A stretch of 64,000 nt of DNA from Massilia sp. YIM B02763 (GTDB lineage Bacteria > Pseudomonadota > Gammaproteobacteria > Burkholderiales > Burkholderiaceae_D), in NCBI RefSeq assembly GCF_030412015.1, contig NZ_JASNRD010000002.1:124001-188000 (forward strand), read 5' to 3'. The translations under genes were made by a program, and so were the position numbers. Below the pieces are notes generated by a model, which ran no database searches, was not told the origin of the DNA, and was given only the letters and a program-made list of their open reading frames with translations. This document shows positions 1-7,957 of this stretch, one piece after another; position 1 is the stretch's first letter, and each line of letters begins with the position of its first letter.

Positions 1-14
1 AGGTCGAGCGCGGA

Positions 15-1073
15 TTGACGAAGTATGTTCACGCGTCCATCTTGAGGCAAAAAATCGAGTTCCGTGCGTTGATGTGCTTAAATCGCTTTCGCTACGTACG
101 TGCCATAGACATCGCTATTGATTGTTTTGCTGAACGGCCATACGCAGCAGCACGCCACGCGGCGCGGTTAGCAATCAGAGGACTAGTCAAAGGCGGCTAC
201 GCGCTGAAATACCGCACCAAACGGCACCATACAATTTACGCGCTGACAGCCGCAGGCGCCAGACGGCTTGTCGAGGCATCCAGCAGTAGCATAGACGCCA
301 GGTCGAGCATTCGCTCGGCAGCGAATCTTACTAATCCTGAACATTTGCTCTGGGCGAACTTCACAGTGCTTGCCTGCGAAGCTCGTGGTGTCCATGCGCT
401 AACCGAATCTGAAGTCATGCGTGAGTTAAACGTTGGTACTAAAAAAATACCTCAAGCGGTCCAAGGTCTGCTGACGGTAAAGGCGCGGCGCAAAGTAGTG
501 AACGCCGATGACGACGAGCCAACGAAAGTTCACCTTCGCCCAGATGCGTTGGCGTTCGAGGACGACGGCTTGGTTTGGTTTGAAATCGACGCAACGAAAC
601 GGAGCGAGACAAGGCGAGCGCGATTGCTAGCATTGATACGCGCACTTGGCACCCAAATTCCCCTACTACGGACCTCAGCACGGTCTCGAGGTAGCAATCA
701 CACTCTCGTTCGAATCGTGGTCTTAACGCTCGAGCCAGCAATGCTGGAAAGGTTGCGCTCCCTTATCAGGCAAGAGGTAAATAAATCAGCACGTCGAATC
801 CTTACTGTGGATAGCGGCCACACACGACTCACTGGAGTTGAGCCAGATACGTACGCAGTATGGCGTGCAGTCTACAAGGAAGACGGTACCGAACAGGTCG
901 ATGTTTGCGTCGGCCACATCGTGCTTCAGCTAGCGCCCACCTGGCTTCCTAATTACCAAGGAAATGACCCCTTTAAAAGCAAACCGAGAGGATGGTTTGA
1001 AGAAAACTACCTTCCTTATCGCCGAGCAGCATCCTTACCTACATGGCCAGCACCGATTACACCATTTATCTAA
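15..1073 (+). CDS. replication-relaxation-like DNA-binding protein (island backbone)
   Basis: The N-terminal half (about residues 10-90) is basic and helical, with an 'IYALTAAGARRL' segment typical of winged-helix domains. The middle (about 175-195) reads 'LRPDALAFEDDGLVWFEID', resembling the acidic core of the replication-relaxation family (PF13814) that is common on plasmids and integrative elements. It would then act on DNA in element replication or mobilisation; this is inferred from general resemblance only. The reading frame is open to the left edge (codons at 3-14 are sense), so the TTG at 15 may not be the true start and the gene may be cut by the window. No relaxase catalytic motif is visible. 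Confidence 0.45.
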   Translation: MTKYVHASILRQKIEFRALMCLNRFRYVRAIDIAIDCFAERPYAAARHAARLAIRGLVKGGYALKYRTKRHHTIYALTAAGARRLVEASSSSIDARSSIRSAANLTNPEHLLWANFTVLACEARGVHALTESEVMRELNVGTKKIPQAVQGLLTVKARRKVVNADDDEPTKVHLRPDALAFEDDGLVWFEIDATKRSETRRARLLALIRALGTQIPLLRTSARSRGSNHTLVRIVVLTLEPAMLERLRSLIRQEVNKSARRILTVDSGHTRLTGVEPDTYAVWRAVYKEDGTEQVDVCVGHIVLQLAPTWLPNYQGNDPFKSKPRGWFEENYLPYRRAASLPTWPAPITPFI

Positions 1074-1285
1074 CGTGCAACATGATTAACGTGGAGGCGC
1101 AGTATCAGCCGGATGCTTAATCGTGAATGCCGCAATTTTCCTGCTCGTCGGATTCGCATCAGCGTATATCAAATCTAAGGACCAAACACTGATGTTCAAC
1201 TCCGTTGCCGCCAGCGAATATCGATAGTTGCTATACGTTGTTGGAGCAGCTCAAACGTAGCTCCTTTTCTAGATAAGGACAGCAC

Positions 1286-1621
1286 ATGCAAGCATTTGCA
1301 AACGTAGCAACTCAGCCAGAACGTAAAGTAAGCAAAACCACGCAGAGAGGATATTACGAGTTTCGTGCATGCGAAAGTCAGCGGGGGGAAGACAAGTTTC
1401 CAACATGGTACACGATACGAATTATGAAGGATGAAGACCCCAAACTATTCAAGGGGGACTTCGTTAAGGTAACCGGAAAGTTAAAAGCAGATTTCTATCT
1501 TTCGCGGGAAGGCAAACCCACCGGCACGCTGCTCATCATTGCCTTTGAAGCGGCGAAGATTAGCAAGCCGGTCACTCAAATGCAAATTCAAAAAACTGAG
1601 GCCGACTTGGCCACCTCGTAG
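1286..1621 (+). CDS. SSB-like OB-fold protein
   Basis: This 111-residue protein has the strand pattern of a single-stranded DNA-binding OB fold: 'YYEFRACES', 'TWYTIRIMKD', 'GDFVKVTGKLKADFY' and 'TGTLLIIAFEA' are spaced as in SSB and PriB proteins. The short tail lacks the acidic DDDIPF-type tip of housekeeping SSB, so it is more like a short plasmid or island SSB. An AAGGA ribosome binding site (1275-1279) lies 6 bases before the ATG. A hairpin terminator follows directly, so it is probably a single-gene transcript. Its place between replication-type genes suggests a role in element DNA processing. The fold assignment is by pattern, not alignment. Confidence 0.5.
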   Translation: MQAFANVATQPERKVSKTTQRGYYEFRACESQRGEDKFPTWYTIRIMKDEDPKLFKGDFVKVTGKLKADFYLSREGKPTGTLLIIAFEAAKISKPVTQMQIQKTEADLATS

Positions 1622-1630
1622 CTTATTGAT

Positions 1631-1657
1631 GGCGTCCCTCAACGGGGCGCCTTTTTT
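1631..1657 (+). terminator. Rho-independent terminator after the SSB-like gene
   Basis: GGCGTCCC and GGGGCGCC form a stem with one G-T pair around a 5-base loop, followed by a run of T (1652-1657). It starts 9 bases after the stop codon. Confidence 0.85.
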
Positions 1658-2550
1658 AATTGCCAAAATAAGCTTCTTGTCCGACAAATCGTCCCGGGAT
1701 TGAGGTGCTGTTCCGTGCTAGTCGCCCATGCGTGAACTGGGCAACATCTTCAGCGTACTCCTGCGTATAACACCCTCGCGACGAGCTTGCTCTTAGCCAA
1801 GATGTTATCGCATTCGTCGAAGATGCCTTGCCCAGTATCCCAACGATATAAATGTGATAGATAGCGGTGGCGTCATGTCACCTTAAAGGGCGATTTCAGC
1901 GCTGAAATTCTGAACGAATTTATGACGTTTCCCTGCCCTGCTATCGCGAGCTAAGTCTCCAGCCCCAGCTTTTGGGAGCCCGCTAGCTGTCCTGAGCCAG
2001 CGAGAAAATGCCGCTCGCTCGAAGACTGCTACCGTGCAACGTACCGATGGAACGCTGTGTCCACGATTCTCAAATTTCAGCGCTGCATTATATTCTTATC
2101 CTAATTTACGCAGAGCGCTCATTACTCCAGGTTAAATTTTTAGGCTATGTTCATCTTTCGAAACTCGTGTGCAGAAACCACTTCCTTTTCTATTGCTAAT
2201 ACAAAGAACTACTCTTCCGCAGTGTCGAGGCAAGGCTGCTCTGGAGAAAGCCCAGCAACCCGGCCATCGCGAGCCATGCGTGCCACATCCTCAGCCGTTC
2301 ATTGCAAGAAATTATCAAATCTTCCAATTTGAACGCTGGCTTCTCTTCGCACTTATTTTCGCTCGTTTATAATCTCCATTATGGATTGAGTTACAACAAT
2401 AAAGCTTAACATATTGCCCAACATCGCCAGCTGGTTACAGCATAAGTGTTTTTTAAGAAAATTATACCTAAACTAAAGTAGCGGCTTTGTTGTACAAGCA
2501 TCAAATCCGAGGAAATGTAGTTTACATAGGCGACAACATTGGAGTTAATT
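1658..2550. other. non-coding stretch with palindromes
   Basis: There is no convincing gene here. Three short overlapping plus-strand frames (2008-2372) lack ribosome binding sites and family features. One perfect ATTTCAGCGCTGAAAT palindrome lies at 1893-1908 and a decayed copy (ATTTCAGCGCTG matches, right end altered) at 2074-2089. The last 200 bases are AT-rich and may hold the promoter of the next gene. Confidence 0.5.
1893..1908. repeat. island palindrome ATTTCAGCGCTGAAAT, copy 1
   Basis: Perfect 16-bp palindrome in a gene-free stretch; the first of at least ten copies in the island backbone. Confidence 0.9.
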
Positions 2551-2835
2551 ATGTTTCAGTTTGAACAGGCAGTACAAAACATCGATGGCACCTCCAGGAC
2601 AGTTAACACCACGAAGTTGCACGTCCTCGGAGTTCTTACTGATGTTTTAAAGGGTAAAGTGCGCAGTGTTCGTGGGAAGCCAGTGGACGTCCCCAATGGC
2701 CGCGTTATCGCACGACACTGCAATACCTCTGAGGGCTGGCAAATCCTCGAACAATGGCTGGATGGGCCTGGAGGAAAATACATAGAAATGTCATGGCTCA
2801 CTGAAAACGATTTGTTTGTAGTAGTGACCGCTTGA
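2551..2835 (+). CDS. hypothetical protein, 94 residues
   Basis: I do not recognise the family. The frame can be read from a TTG at 2539, but GGAG at 2541-2544 sits 6 bases before the ATG at 2551, which makes 2551 (MFQFEQAVQNI) the better start. The protein is small and soluble, with no signal peptide or membrane segment. A strong terminator follows directly (2841-2865), so it is probably transcribed alone. The clear ribosome binding site and terminator make it a real gene. Its position between SSB-like and replication-like genes suggests an element-maintenance role, which is inference. Confidence 0.7.
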   Translation: MFQFEQAVQNIDGTSRTVNTTKLHVLGVLTDVLKGKVRSVRGKPVDVPNGRVIARHCNTSEGWQILEQWLDGPGGKYIEMSWLTENDLFVVVTA

Positions 2836-2840
2836 TTTTA

Positions 2841-2865
2841 GCCCACCTCATGGTGGGCTTTTTAT
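2841..2865 (+). terminator. Rho-independent terminator
   Basis: GCCCACC / GGTGGGC, a perfect 7-bp stem with a 4-base loop, followed by TTTTTATTTT. It begins 5 bases after the stop codon of the 94-residue gene. Confidence 0.9.
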
Positions 2866-2870
2866 TTTCC

Positions 2871-2993
2871 ATGCGAAGCTCAAGCCTGTCCGCACTTTAT
2901 CCTGAAACTTCAGCGCTGAAATCGCCGCTAACAGTCGGTGTCGAGCACCTGACGAGCTTACACATGCCCAGGCCGCATTGCGGCTTCTAACGA
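2871..2993. pseudogene. decayed copy of a two-gene 3' junction (see 4631-4750)
   Basis: This segment aligns with 4631-4750. On the plus strand it encodes 'KLKPVRTLS-stop', matching the 'RLKPVRVLP-stop' end of the gene at 4361-4663. Next come a palindrome copy and, on the minus strand, 'LEAAMRPGHV-stop-ARQVLDTDC', matching the 'LEAATRPERVRAYKVLDNDF' end of the XRE regulator with an internal stop. It looks like the remnant of a duplicated or recombined converging gene pair of which only the two tails survive. Confidence 0.75.
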
Positions 2994-3148
2994 CTTCTAT
3001 CTAAACAAGACCCGCGTCGAGATTTCAGCGCTGAAATTCATTGTTTTGTTGCACCAGACGGCGCCAGAGCTTACGAATGGTGCTTATATATTTGTTCAGG
3101 CGACGAACGCGAGCGCTACCGCTCACGACCCAATTTCAGCGCTGAAAT
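2907..3148. repeat. cluster of three island palindromes
   Basis: Copies lie at 2907-2922 (one mismatch), 3022-3037 (perfect) and 3133-3148 (perfect, extended to 18 bp by flanking A/T). They are spaced 115 and 111 bases apart, upstream of the replication-protein-like gene. The even spacing and location suit a centromere-like or origin-associated binding array, or an operator array. No function can be shown from sequence. Confidence 0.85.
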
Positions 3149-3355
3149 TTGTGCTTCAGGACGCAACACCTAGCTAAATTTGTCCTCGGTTAAAACCTCT
3201 TCACGTGCAATTGGAGTAGCTGCTCGAAACAACCGTCACAATTATTTCACCCGACCTTACAGTAGACGGATAAAAACAGGGCCATTTCTGTTCTACACGA
3301 GTTATCGGACGAGGCACGACGCATCGTCCGCCAACTAAACTATTGGAGAAATGAA

Positions 3356-4291
3356 ATGGCTAACAAAAACTATACGATGATTCCTGGTGACTTTTGGAAT
3401 CGGAAGCTCACTAAACAAATTCTGGCAAGCGGTCCGGAAGCAATGACTCTGGCGTTGTACCTGATGAGCTGCCACCACGCGACCTTCCTAGGGGTGTACA
3501 GCCTACCATTGGCTTACGCTGTGCAAGACACAAAAATGACTCTGGCGCAAGTCGAAACGGCGATGGCTGCATTGGTAACGCTGGGGTTTGCAGTTTACGA
3601 CGGCAATGCTGAGATGGTCTGGGTCGTCGAATCGGCGGGCATTAGCCTTGGCGAACTGAAGGAAAATGATAAAAACGTCATCAAAGCACAGCGCGAGTTT
3701 GAAGGTCTTGCAGAGTGCACGATGCTTAAGGAGTTCCACGCCAAATATGCGAAGGCCCTCCACCTCAACCCGTTCAATGGCGCAGTCGCGGAGCTAGTGG
3801 TGGCTAACGCTTCTGTAGCGTCATCGAAAGCTCTTGCAACCCCCTCTGAAGCCCCTTCTAAGCATATAAATGAAGATGTAGACGGAGACACGCTTGAGGC
3901 TGAGGCTCCGAAGGTAGAGCCCCCGCAAGTATGCGCCACGCCTGCGGAGGCAAAGGGCGAAGGCCGCGAGGAAACGCCTACCAGGCCAAACCATGGCACA
4001 TGCATTGAGACTATGCCAAATGGCGATGCCGTGCACTTCGAGCTTGACGACGCTACGTCAGCAAAACCGTCATGGCAAGCAGCTTGGGACCGACTCGTTC
4101 GAGCACGTTACACCTACTGCTGCGACAACGACGAAGCTACCCTAGACATGCTGCTCAAGAAGCTCTACCGCTTGCAAGCGGGCCGAGCGACAGAGCAGGC
4201 TATCGTAGCGGCTATTCACAACATGGACTTGGACCTGAACGATATCCAAGCGCACTACAAAGCTGTCGCACCTGCGCTGCACGCTGAGTAA
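3356..4291 (+). CDS. replication-protein-like (DnaT/phage O-like) protein
   Basis: The N-terminus 'MIPGDFWNRKLTKQILASGPEAMTLALYLMSCHH' resembles the winged-helix start of phage and plasmid replication proteins (O or DnaT-like). 'YSLPLAYAVQDTKMTLAQVETAMAAL' has the look of the recognition-helix region. Residues 150-210 are a low-complexity acidic/proline linker, and the C-terminal 90 residues form a second helical domain. GGAG at 3345-3348 lies 7 bases before the ATG; an ATG at 3351 is out of frame. The array of three palindromes lies upstream. A role in starting element replication is inferred from position and general resemblance. It could also be a DNA-binding regulator. Confidence 0.45.
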   Translation: MANKNYTMIPGDFWNRKLTKQILASGPEAMTLALYLMSCHHATFLGVYSLPLAYAVQDTKMTLAQVETAMAALVTLGFAVYDGNAEMVWVVESAGISLGELKENDKNVIKAQREFEGLAECTMLKEFHAKYAKALHLNPFNGAVAELVVANASVASSKALATPSEAPSKHINEDVDGDTLEAEAPKVEPPQVCATPAEAKGEGREETPTRPNHGTCIETMPNGDAVHFELDDATSAKPSWQAAWDRLVRARYTYCCDNDEATLDMLLKKLYRLQAGRATEQAIVAAIHNMDLDLNDIQAHYKAVAPALHAE

Positions 4292-4360
4292 TCAAAAGTC
4301 GGGAAGGCCCCGCCATGGGGCTCTCGTGCTGTGTACGTTAGTATTGCCACAGGGATACCA

Positions 4361-4663
4361 ATGGAAATTGAAAAAGTTATAGGGTTGCACGTTTGGAATC
4401 GCCAAGAGCAGGTTGAAGCTGAAGACTTGTTTTTGAAAGAGCTTGTCCGGTGCATTAAGTCTGCGAACGCGCATGACGGCTTTACAGAAGTAATGAAGCT
4501 GATGCGCACCGTTGTACGCGCCTACGACGAAGAGAAGGCTGAGTACGAAGTACTGGGTGCTACTGGCGCCGCTGCTCTAGCTCAAGAGCTACGCATCATG
4601 ACCGTCGACAAACCGTATGGTCAGTACAAGATGAGGCTCAAGCCTGTCCGGGTCTTACCGTGA
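4361..4663 (+). CDS. hypothetical protein, 100 residues
   Basis: No family recognised. The frame opens at a GTG (4331), but AGGGA at 4351-4355 precedes the ATG at 4361 by 5 bases, so MEIEKVIGLHV is the likely start. It is a helical, charged, soluble protein. It lies 69 bases after the replication-like gene and converges on the XRE regulator, with an island palindrome (4665-4680) between the two stop codons. The tail 'RLKPVRVLP' is found again as a fossil at about 2871-2904. Confidence 0.6.
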   Translation: MEIEKVIGLHVWNRQEQVEAEDLFLKELVRCIKSANAHDGFTEVMKLMRTVVRAYDEEKAEYEVLGATGAAALAQELRIMTVDKPYGQYKMRLKPVRVLP

Positions 4664-4664
4664 A

Positions 4665-4680
4665 CTTTCAGCGCTGAAAT
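4665..4680. repeat. island palindrome, copy with one mismatch
   Basis: CTTTCAGCGCTGAAAT lies between two converging genes. In this position it cannot be a promoter operator for either gene, which argues for a structural or partition role over simple repression. Confidence 0.85.
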
Positions 4681-4685
4681 TCTAG

Positions 4686-5015
4686 CTAAAAGTCGTTGTC
4701 GAGCACTTTATAAGCTCGCACACGTTCCGGCCGAGTTGCGGCTTCTAATATTTTGCCATGCTCATCGGCGTCCGGGTCAGCTAGCGCCTTGACGCTATCG
4801 AGCAATCCGAGCGCCCACAGTACAGACAGCACACTACCTATCGAGGGGCCTTGCGCCCCTTTTTCTATTGCATATACCGTCTTGCGTGTTATGTCGCACT
4901 TCATCGCAAGCTCGTCTTGTGTCAAGCGACGCCGGACCCGGGCAGTGCGTATGTTGATGCCGAGCGCTGTCAATGCATCACTAACTTGGCGCGGAGTGTT
5001 CGAATTTTTGTGCAA
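4686..5015 (-). CDS. XRE-family transcriptional regulator
   Basis: This helix-turn-helix protein has 'LGINIRTARVRRRLTQDELAMKCDITRKTVYAIEKG' at about residues 18-55, the canonical XRE/Cro/HipB DNA-binding domain, and a short C-terminal tail. The frame extends up to an ATG at 5060 that overlaps the stop of the upstream gene (TAATG). However, GAGGG at 5023-5027 sits 7 bases before a TTG at 5015, and a perfect operator-like inverted repeat lies in 5041-5056. I therefore prefer the TTG start (109 residues). It probably represses its own promoter. HipB-like regulators usually precede hipA, but no hipA is present. Confidence 0.85.
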   Translation of the reverse strand: MHKNSNTPRQVSDALTALGINIRTARVRRRLTQDELAMKCDITRKTVYAIEKGAQGPSIGSVLSVLWALGLLDSVKALADPDADEHGKILEAATRPERVRAYKVLDNDF

Positions 5016-5056
5016 GGTATTACCCTCTAGGCCAAATAACGGGTAATATCTTACCC
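5016..5056 (-). promoter_or_regulatory. probable operator of the XRE regulator
   Basis: GGGTAA-TATC-TTACCC (5041-5056) is a perfect inverted repeat, and a related half site, GGTATTACCC, lies at 5016-5025. The repeat also covers the end of the upstream DUF6088 gene region. Its position just ahead of the TTG start and ribosome binding site of the XRE gene suits autoregulation; this is inference. Confidence 0.6.
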
Positions 5057-5059
5057 ACA

Positions 5060-5713
5060 TTACGGGACCTTTTTCGGCTTGAGTTGCTCCTCAATCTTAG
5101 CGTTGTAAGCGTCGTAGTCGAAGGTGCTCCGGTCAAAGGGCTGACGTTCTCCGAATTTTCGAGGCTCACCGCTGGGCTTACCATTCTCGAAGTCCGGAAC
5201 CCCATGCTTGGTAAGATATTCATCGAGAGTGCCATCTGCCGCTATTTGAGCCAAGTCAGCCAACGTCACTGCTGAGGTGCTTGAGGCTTTTTTCATAGTA
5301 ACAGTTCGCTCGTATTTAATTATCTGTTTGCCAAAGCACAGCCGCCTACGGATGCGGCGGGTTCCGGTGTTAATAACGTTATCACGCGGGATTTGTGTGC
5401 TGCGGCCTTCGTTGTATTCTCGGACAGCTTGGCTAGGGAAGACCAATATCCCAAGCTTCTCAAGAACCTTAGGTGCTAGAACCGCGAGGGGACGTACAGG
5501 TATGGGCTTACCGCTCAGCGAGCTAAGTTTGGCCCTAGCGTAGACTCCGACGCCAAGGCGTACGAGCAGTCCGACATCCAGTAGAGTGTGGAGCGCACGA
5601 GATACCTGCCTTTCGCTACCAAAGCTCGCAAACTCAGTTCGCAGGAACACGTCGGCGGGACTCGCCACCACATAGCGTCTTATAGCCTCAGTTTTCGTCA
5701 TCAAACGCTCCAA
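5060..5713 (-). CDS. DUF6088 / AbiEi-like antitoxin-type protein
   Basis: Residues 1-60 form a winged helix ('RYVVASPADVFLRTEFASFGSERQVSRALHTLLDVGLLVRLGVGVYARA'). Residues 65-140 contain the DUF6088 signature, 'YNEGRSTQIPRDNVINTG' followed by 'RRIRRRLCFGKQIIKYER'. The family is related to AbiEi, the antitoxin of type IV toxin-antitoxin systems, which normally pairs with an AbiEii nucleotidyltransferase toxin. No nucleotidyltransferase is nearby. It is second in a minus-strand run: 165-residue unknown gene, this gene, XRE regulator. The C-terminal 70 residues are a charged extension. It could be an orphan antitoxin or part of an unrecognised system. Confidence 0.65.
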   Translation of the reverse strand: MERLMTKTEAIRRYVVASPADVFLRTEFASFGSERQVSRALHTLLDVGLLVRLGVGVYARAKLSSLSGKPIPVRPLAVLAPKVLEKLGILVFPSQAVREYNEGRSTQIPRDNVINTGTRRIRRRLCFGKQIIKYERTVTMKKASSTSAVTLADLAQIAADGTLDEYLTKHGVPDFENGKPSGEPRKFGERQPFDRSTFDYDAYNAKIEEQLKPKKVP

Positions 5714-5729
5714 ATTTCAGCGCTGAAAT
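5714..5729. repeat. island palindrome, perfect copy
   Basis: ATTTCAGCGCTGAAAT (18 bp with flanking A/T) overlaps the last codons of the unknown gene and the start-proximal region of the DUF6088 gene, where a bound protein could control the downstream pair. Confidence 0.9.
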
Positions 5730-6205
5730 TCATCGGTTCGTAGGGTACGTAAACGCTGTTCAATCCACTCTTGTTCAGGCTTGGAAAATTCCCACTCCCC
5801 GGTCTTAATTTTCTTCGAAAAGGCGGCAAGGGTCTGCTGTTGCGTGGACTCTTCAGACCAACTGGGGTATTCCACCCGTTTACGAGCGCAGTATTTCATG
5901 AGTTGCTGCGACATGTCTTCACACACGTCGTATCGCTCTGCCCTGCTATCGCAGTCTTCTTTATAAATGCCAAGCCGCGTCAATACCGCAACGACCTTTG
6001 GCTGCGCTCCGCCGACCACGCCTGGGATTGGATGAGGGAAGTCTTCAGGAATATATGCCAAGTCAACCTCCATATTCAATGCACCAAGTACGAAGCGGAA
6101 ATAAGCGTATGCTATCACAGCTTTTGGCGCGAAATAGAAAGTTTCCTTTCTATGCCAACGAAACCGTTGATAAGCTAGCCTATGTAGTAACTCGTGGGAC
6201 AGCAT
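5717..6205 (-). CDS. hypothetical protein, first gene of the DUF6088-XRE run
   Basis: I do not recognise the family. The frame begins at a GTG (6214) or an ATG (6205); I give the ATG. The N-terminus reads 'MLSHELLHRLAYQRF', which contains an HExxH pattern, but only a few residues precede it and no third zinc ligand stands out, so I do not call it a metalloprotease. The middle is hydrophobic-aromatic ('TFYFAPKAVIAYAYFRFVLGAL') and the C-terminus is charged ('KPEQEWIEQRLRTLRTDEFQR'). Its stop lies 4 bases before the DUF6088 start, so the two are probably co-transcribed. It could be the toxin partner of the AbiEi-like protein; this is a guess from position. Confidence 0.6.
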   Translation of the reverse strand: MLSHELLHRLAYQRFRWHRKETFYFAPKAVIAYAYFRFVLGALNMEVDLAYIPEDFPHPIPGVVGGAQPKVVAVLTRLGIYKEDCDSRAERYDVCEDMSQQLMKYCARKRVEYPSWSEESTQQQTLAAFSKKIKTGEWEFSKPEQEWIEQRLRTLRTDEFQR

Positions 6206-6644
6206 CACGTCCACAACCGTAACGATGCCAAGTAAAAGCGAGCCGTCGCACGTCCAATTGTAGAAGCTGCTCGATACACTAAACGAAGAAACAGAGAGAT
6301 TTCACCTTTGTAGAAATAATGATGAATTAACTCCAGAAGACTCGCACACTTGTGAGTCATGCCACTTGAGAATCACCCTATTCCTCCAAACGCGACACTG
6401 AAAACTGTCTTAACAAAAGGAGACACCGGCAGAAATCTGTCGATGCCGTTTCAACATTCTTCCAAACATGTCAGCATCAAAAATCTCTTCCAGTTAAATC
6501 ATTCTTTATGTACGGCAAGTAGCACTCAAATAGTTCGCGGCATCTTATTTCAAAAATTTCAATGCCATAAGCGGAAAATGCTGCGGGATTTAGAGTAATA
6601 TCAGATTAATTGGGCCTCCGAAAAATCGCTTTGATACAATAAAT
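6206..6644. other. AT-rich gap between divergent genes
   Basis: Divergent intergenic space between the unknown gene (minus) and the HAD gene (plus). A plus-strand frame at 6359-6598 lacks a ribosome binding site and family features. A TACAAT box (6635-6640) lies just before the HAD start. No repeat noted. Confidence 0.4.
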
Positions 6645-7169
6645 ATGCTGCGACCATTAATATTTTTAGATTTCGACGATGTGTTAGCTATTGACCCTTA
6701 TAAAAATAGCGCAGAAGGCATGTTCGCATCTCGAACCGGATTTATCGATGACGCGGCTGGCCTTTGGCGAGGTTCATTTCACGAACCTGCGCGCTCGAAT
6801 CTACTTAGACTACACGATGAATTCGAACCCGAGTACATAATCACCTCCTCATGGACGACGTTTCTGAGCCGCGAACAGATATCTAAAATATTGCTTTTAA
6901 CAAATCTGAAATTCGTCGACAGAAACTTGCATTATGCATGGACGACCATTCGTGAAGACAATTCGTATAGGCTGACTGAGATAGACAATTGGTTGAAAAT
7001 TAACAACACAAATGAGCCACGCCCGTATCTTATACTTGACGATGATTTGAATGGCCAGTCGCTTTCCGGTTCACATCTTGAAATCAATTCAGTGCTGTGT
7101 GAACCATGGGCAGGCTTCACTGCGGTCAAATTAAAGCTAGCTCAGCTTATCCTACGTCGTCAGGTGTGA
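6645..7169 (+). CDS. HAD domain protein of the Swiss-army-knife RNA repair-associated type
   Basis: 'LIFLDFDDVLAI' at the N-terminus is HAD motif I (DxD), 'YIITSSWTTFLSR' at about residue 65 is motif II (T/S), and 'PRPYLILDDDLNG' at about 120 is the acidic motif IV. This layout matches the HAD_SAK families, small phosphatase-like domains often found with RNA repair or phage-related genes. The reaction would be phosphoryl hydrolysis; the substrate is unknown. No ribosome binding site is visible and a TACAAT box sits 4 bases upstream of the ATG, so the message could be leaderless. It stands alone. Confidence 0.75.
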   Translation: MLRPLIFLDFDDVLAIDPYKNSAEGMFASRTGFIDDAAGLWRGSFHEPARSNLLRLHDEFEPEYIITSSWTTFLSREQISKILLLTNLKFVDRNLHYAWTTIREDNSYRLTEIDNWLKINNTNEPRPYLILDDDLNGQSLSGSHLEINSVLCEPWAGFTAVKLKLAQLILRRQV

Positions 7170-7392
7170 ATCAACCATAAGCATTCACTCAAAATTTTAT
7201 CGATATTTTTATTTCAAGTTATACTGAAATTTAAAATATTCTACCAGGCCACAAAATAACGACGACCAACTGTACATTGAGCTGCGCCGATATTCCCAAC
7301 ACGCATCGGGTAGGCCACATCGAGGTCAGCTGCTTCGAGCCATCCAAGCTCGTGCGTTCGCCAAACAAGGGTTGGCCCACCACCGTTACGAA

Positions 7393-7408
7393 ATTTCAGC
7401 GCTGAAAT
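7393..7408. repeat. island palindrome, perfect copy
   Basis: ATTTCAGCGCTGAAAT in a stretch without a convincing gene. Confidence 0.9.
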
Positions 7409-7710
7409 CAACGGTGTCTCAGCCATATTCTAAGTCGGTTCGCCGCCCGAGGATTTCTGAGAAATGTTCCATTACTGTTGGCTCATGACTACCGGGCTCA
7501 AGATTTAGAAGCTTACGGTCCAGAGCATTCAACAGTTCAACATAGCACAACTTTGTTCAGCGCTGACGGTCTAGTTCGAGCCCTTTCTCGCGCAGACAAA
7601 TGCGAATGCATATACATTACTGGCTGGGTTCGACTACTTCAGAATGTGATGGTCGCTGCTCGCCAAGCGATGCCCTAGGATGGGCCGAAAGTGACTACTG
7701 GAGTCATGAA

Positions 7711-7726
7711 ATTTTAGCGCTGAAAT
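7711..7726. repeat. island palindrome, one mismatch
   Basis: ATTTTAGCGCTGAAAT; the last copy before the defence block. Confidence 0.85.
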
Positions 7727-7895
7727 CTTGCACGGCAGTTCCCGATACCGGACGGTCTGCCCGTATTAGTCAATAGGCCAAAGAGACTGCGTGAGATATC
7801 GGCGAGTAACGTTGATGCGTCCTCAACCCTCCGACATCCTAATCGAACTTCTACACGTTATTCTGAATAGGCAATTCGGCGACTTAGAATCATCT

Positions 7896-7923
7896 TTTCA
7901 CCATTATAAAGATAATGGTGAAA
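7896..7923. repeat. defence-block inverted repeat, copy 1
   Basis: TTTCACCATTAT / ATAATGGTGAAA, perfect 12-bp arms around a 4-base loop (AAAG). The same element occurs at 10937-10966 (13-bp arms) and in decayed form at 20240-20266. This copy lies just past the 3' end of the first minus-strand defence gene. Confidence 0.9.
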
Positions 7924-7957
7924 GTGAGAGGGGCGAATATGGTGGTCCGGTGCCACT

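Larger units (their letters stand above)
7170..7895. other. gene-poor stretch with palindromes
   Basis: Small frames (7241-7426 minus; 7478-7678 plus; 7791-7973 plus) lack ribosome binding sites and known features. Two island palindromes lie here (7393-7408 perfect; 7711-7726 with one mismatch), plus a partial TTCAGCGCTGA at 7557-7567. They are the last copies seen before the defence block. Confidence 0.45.

Noticed and set aside
2907..3148. Possible CRISPR array
   Set aside because: Only three short palindromes about 110 bases apart, with related copies scattered over 25 kb; no cas genes and no regular spacers.
5717..6205. Zinc metalloprotease from HELLH motif
   Set aside because: The motif lies a few residues from the start and no third ligand or family pattern supports a protease.
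6359..6598. 79-residue plus frame before the HAD gene
   Set aside because: No ribosome binding site and no structure; AT-rich intergenic sequence.
7241..7426. 61-residue minus frame that includes a palindrome
   Set aside because: The frame passes through the palindrome as ISALK by chance; no start signal.
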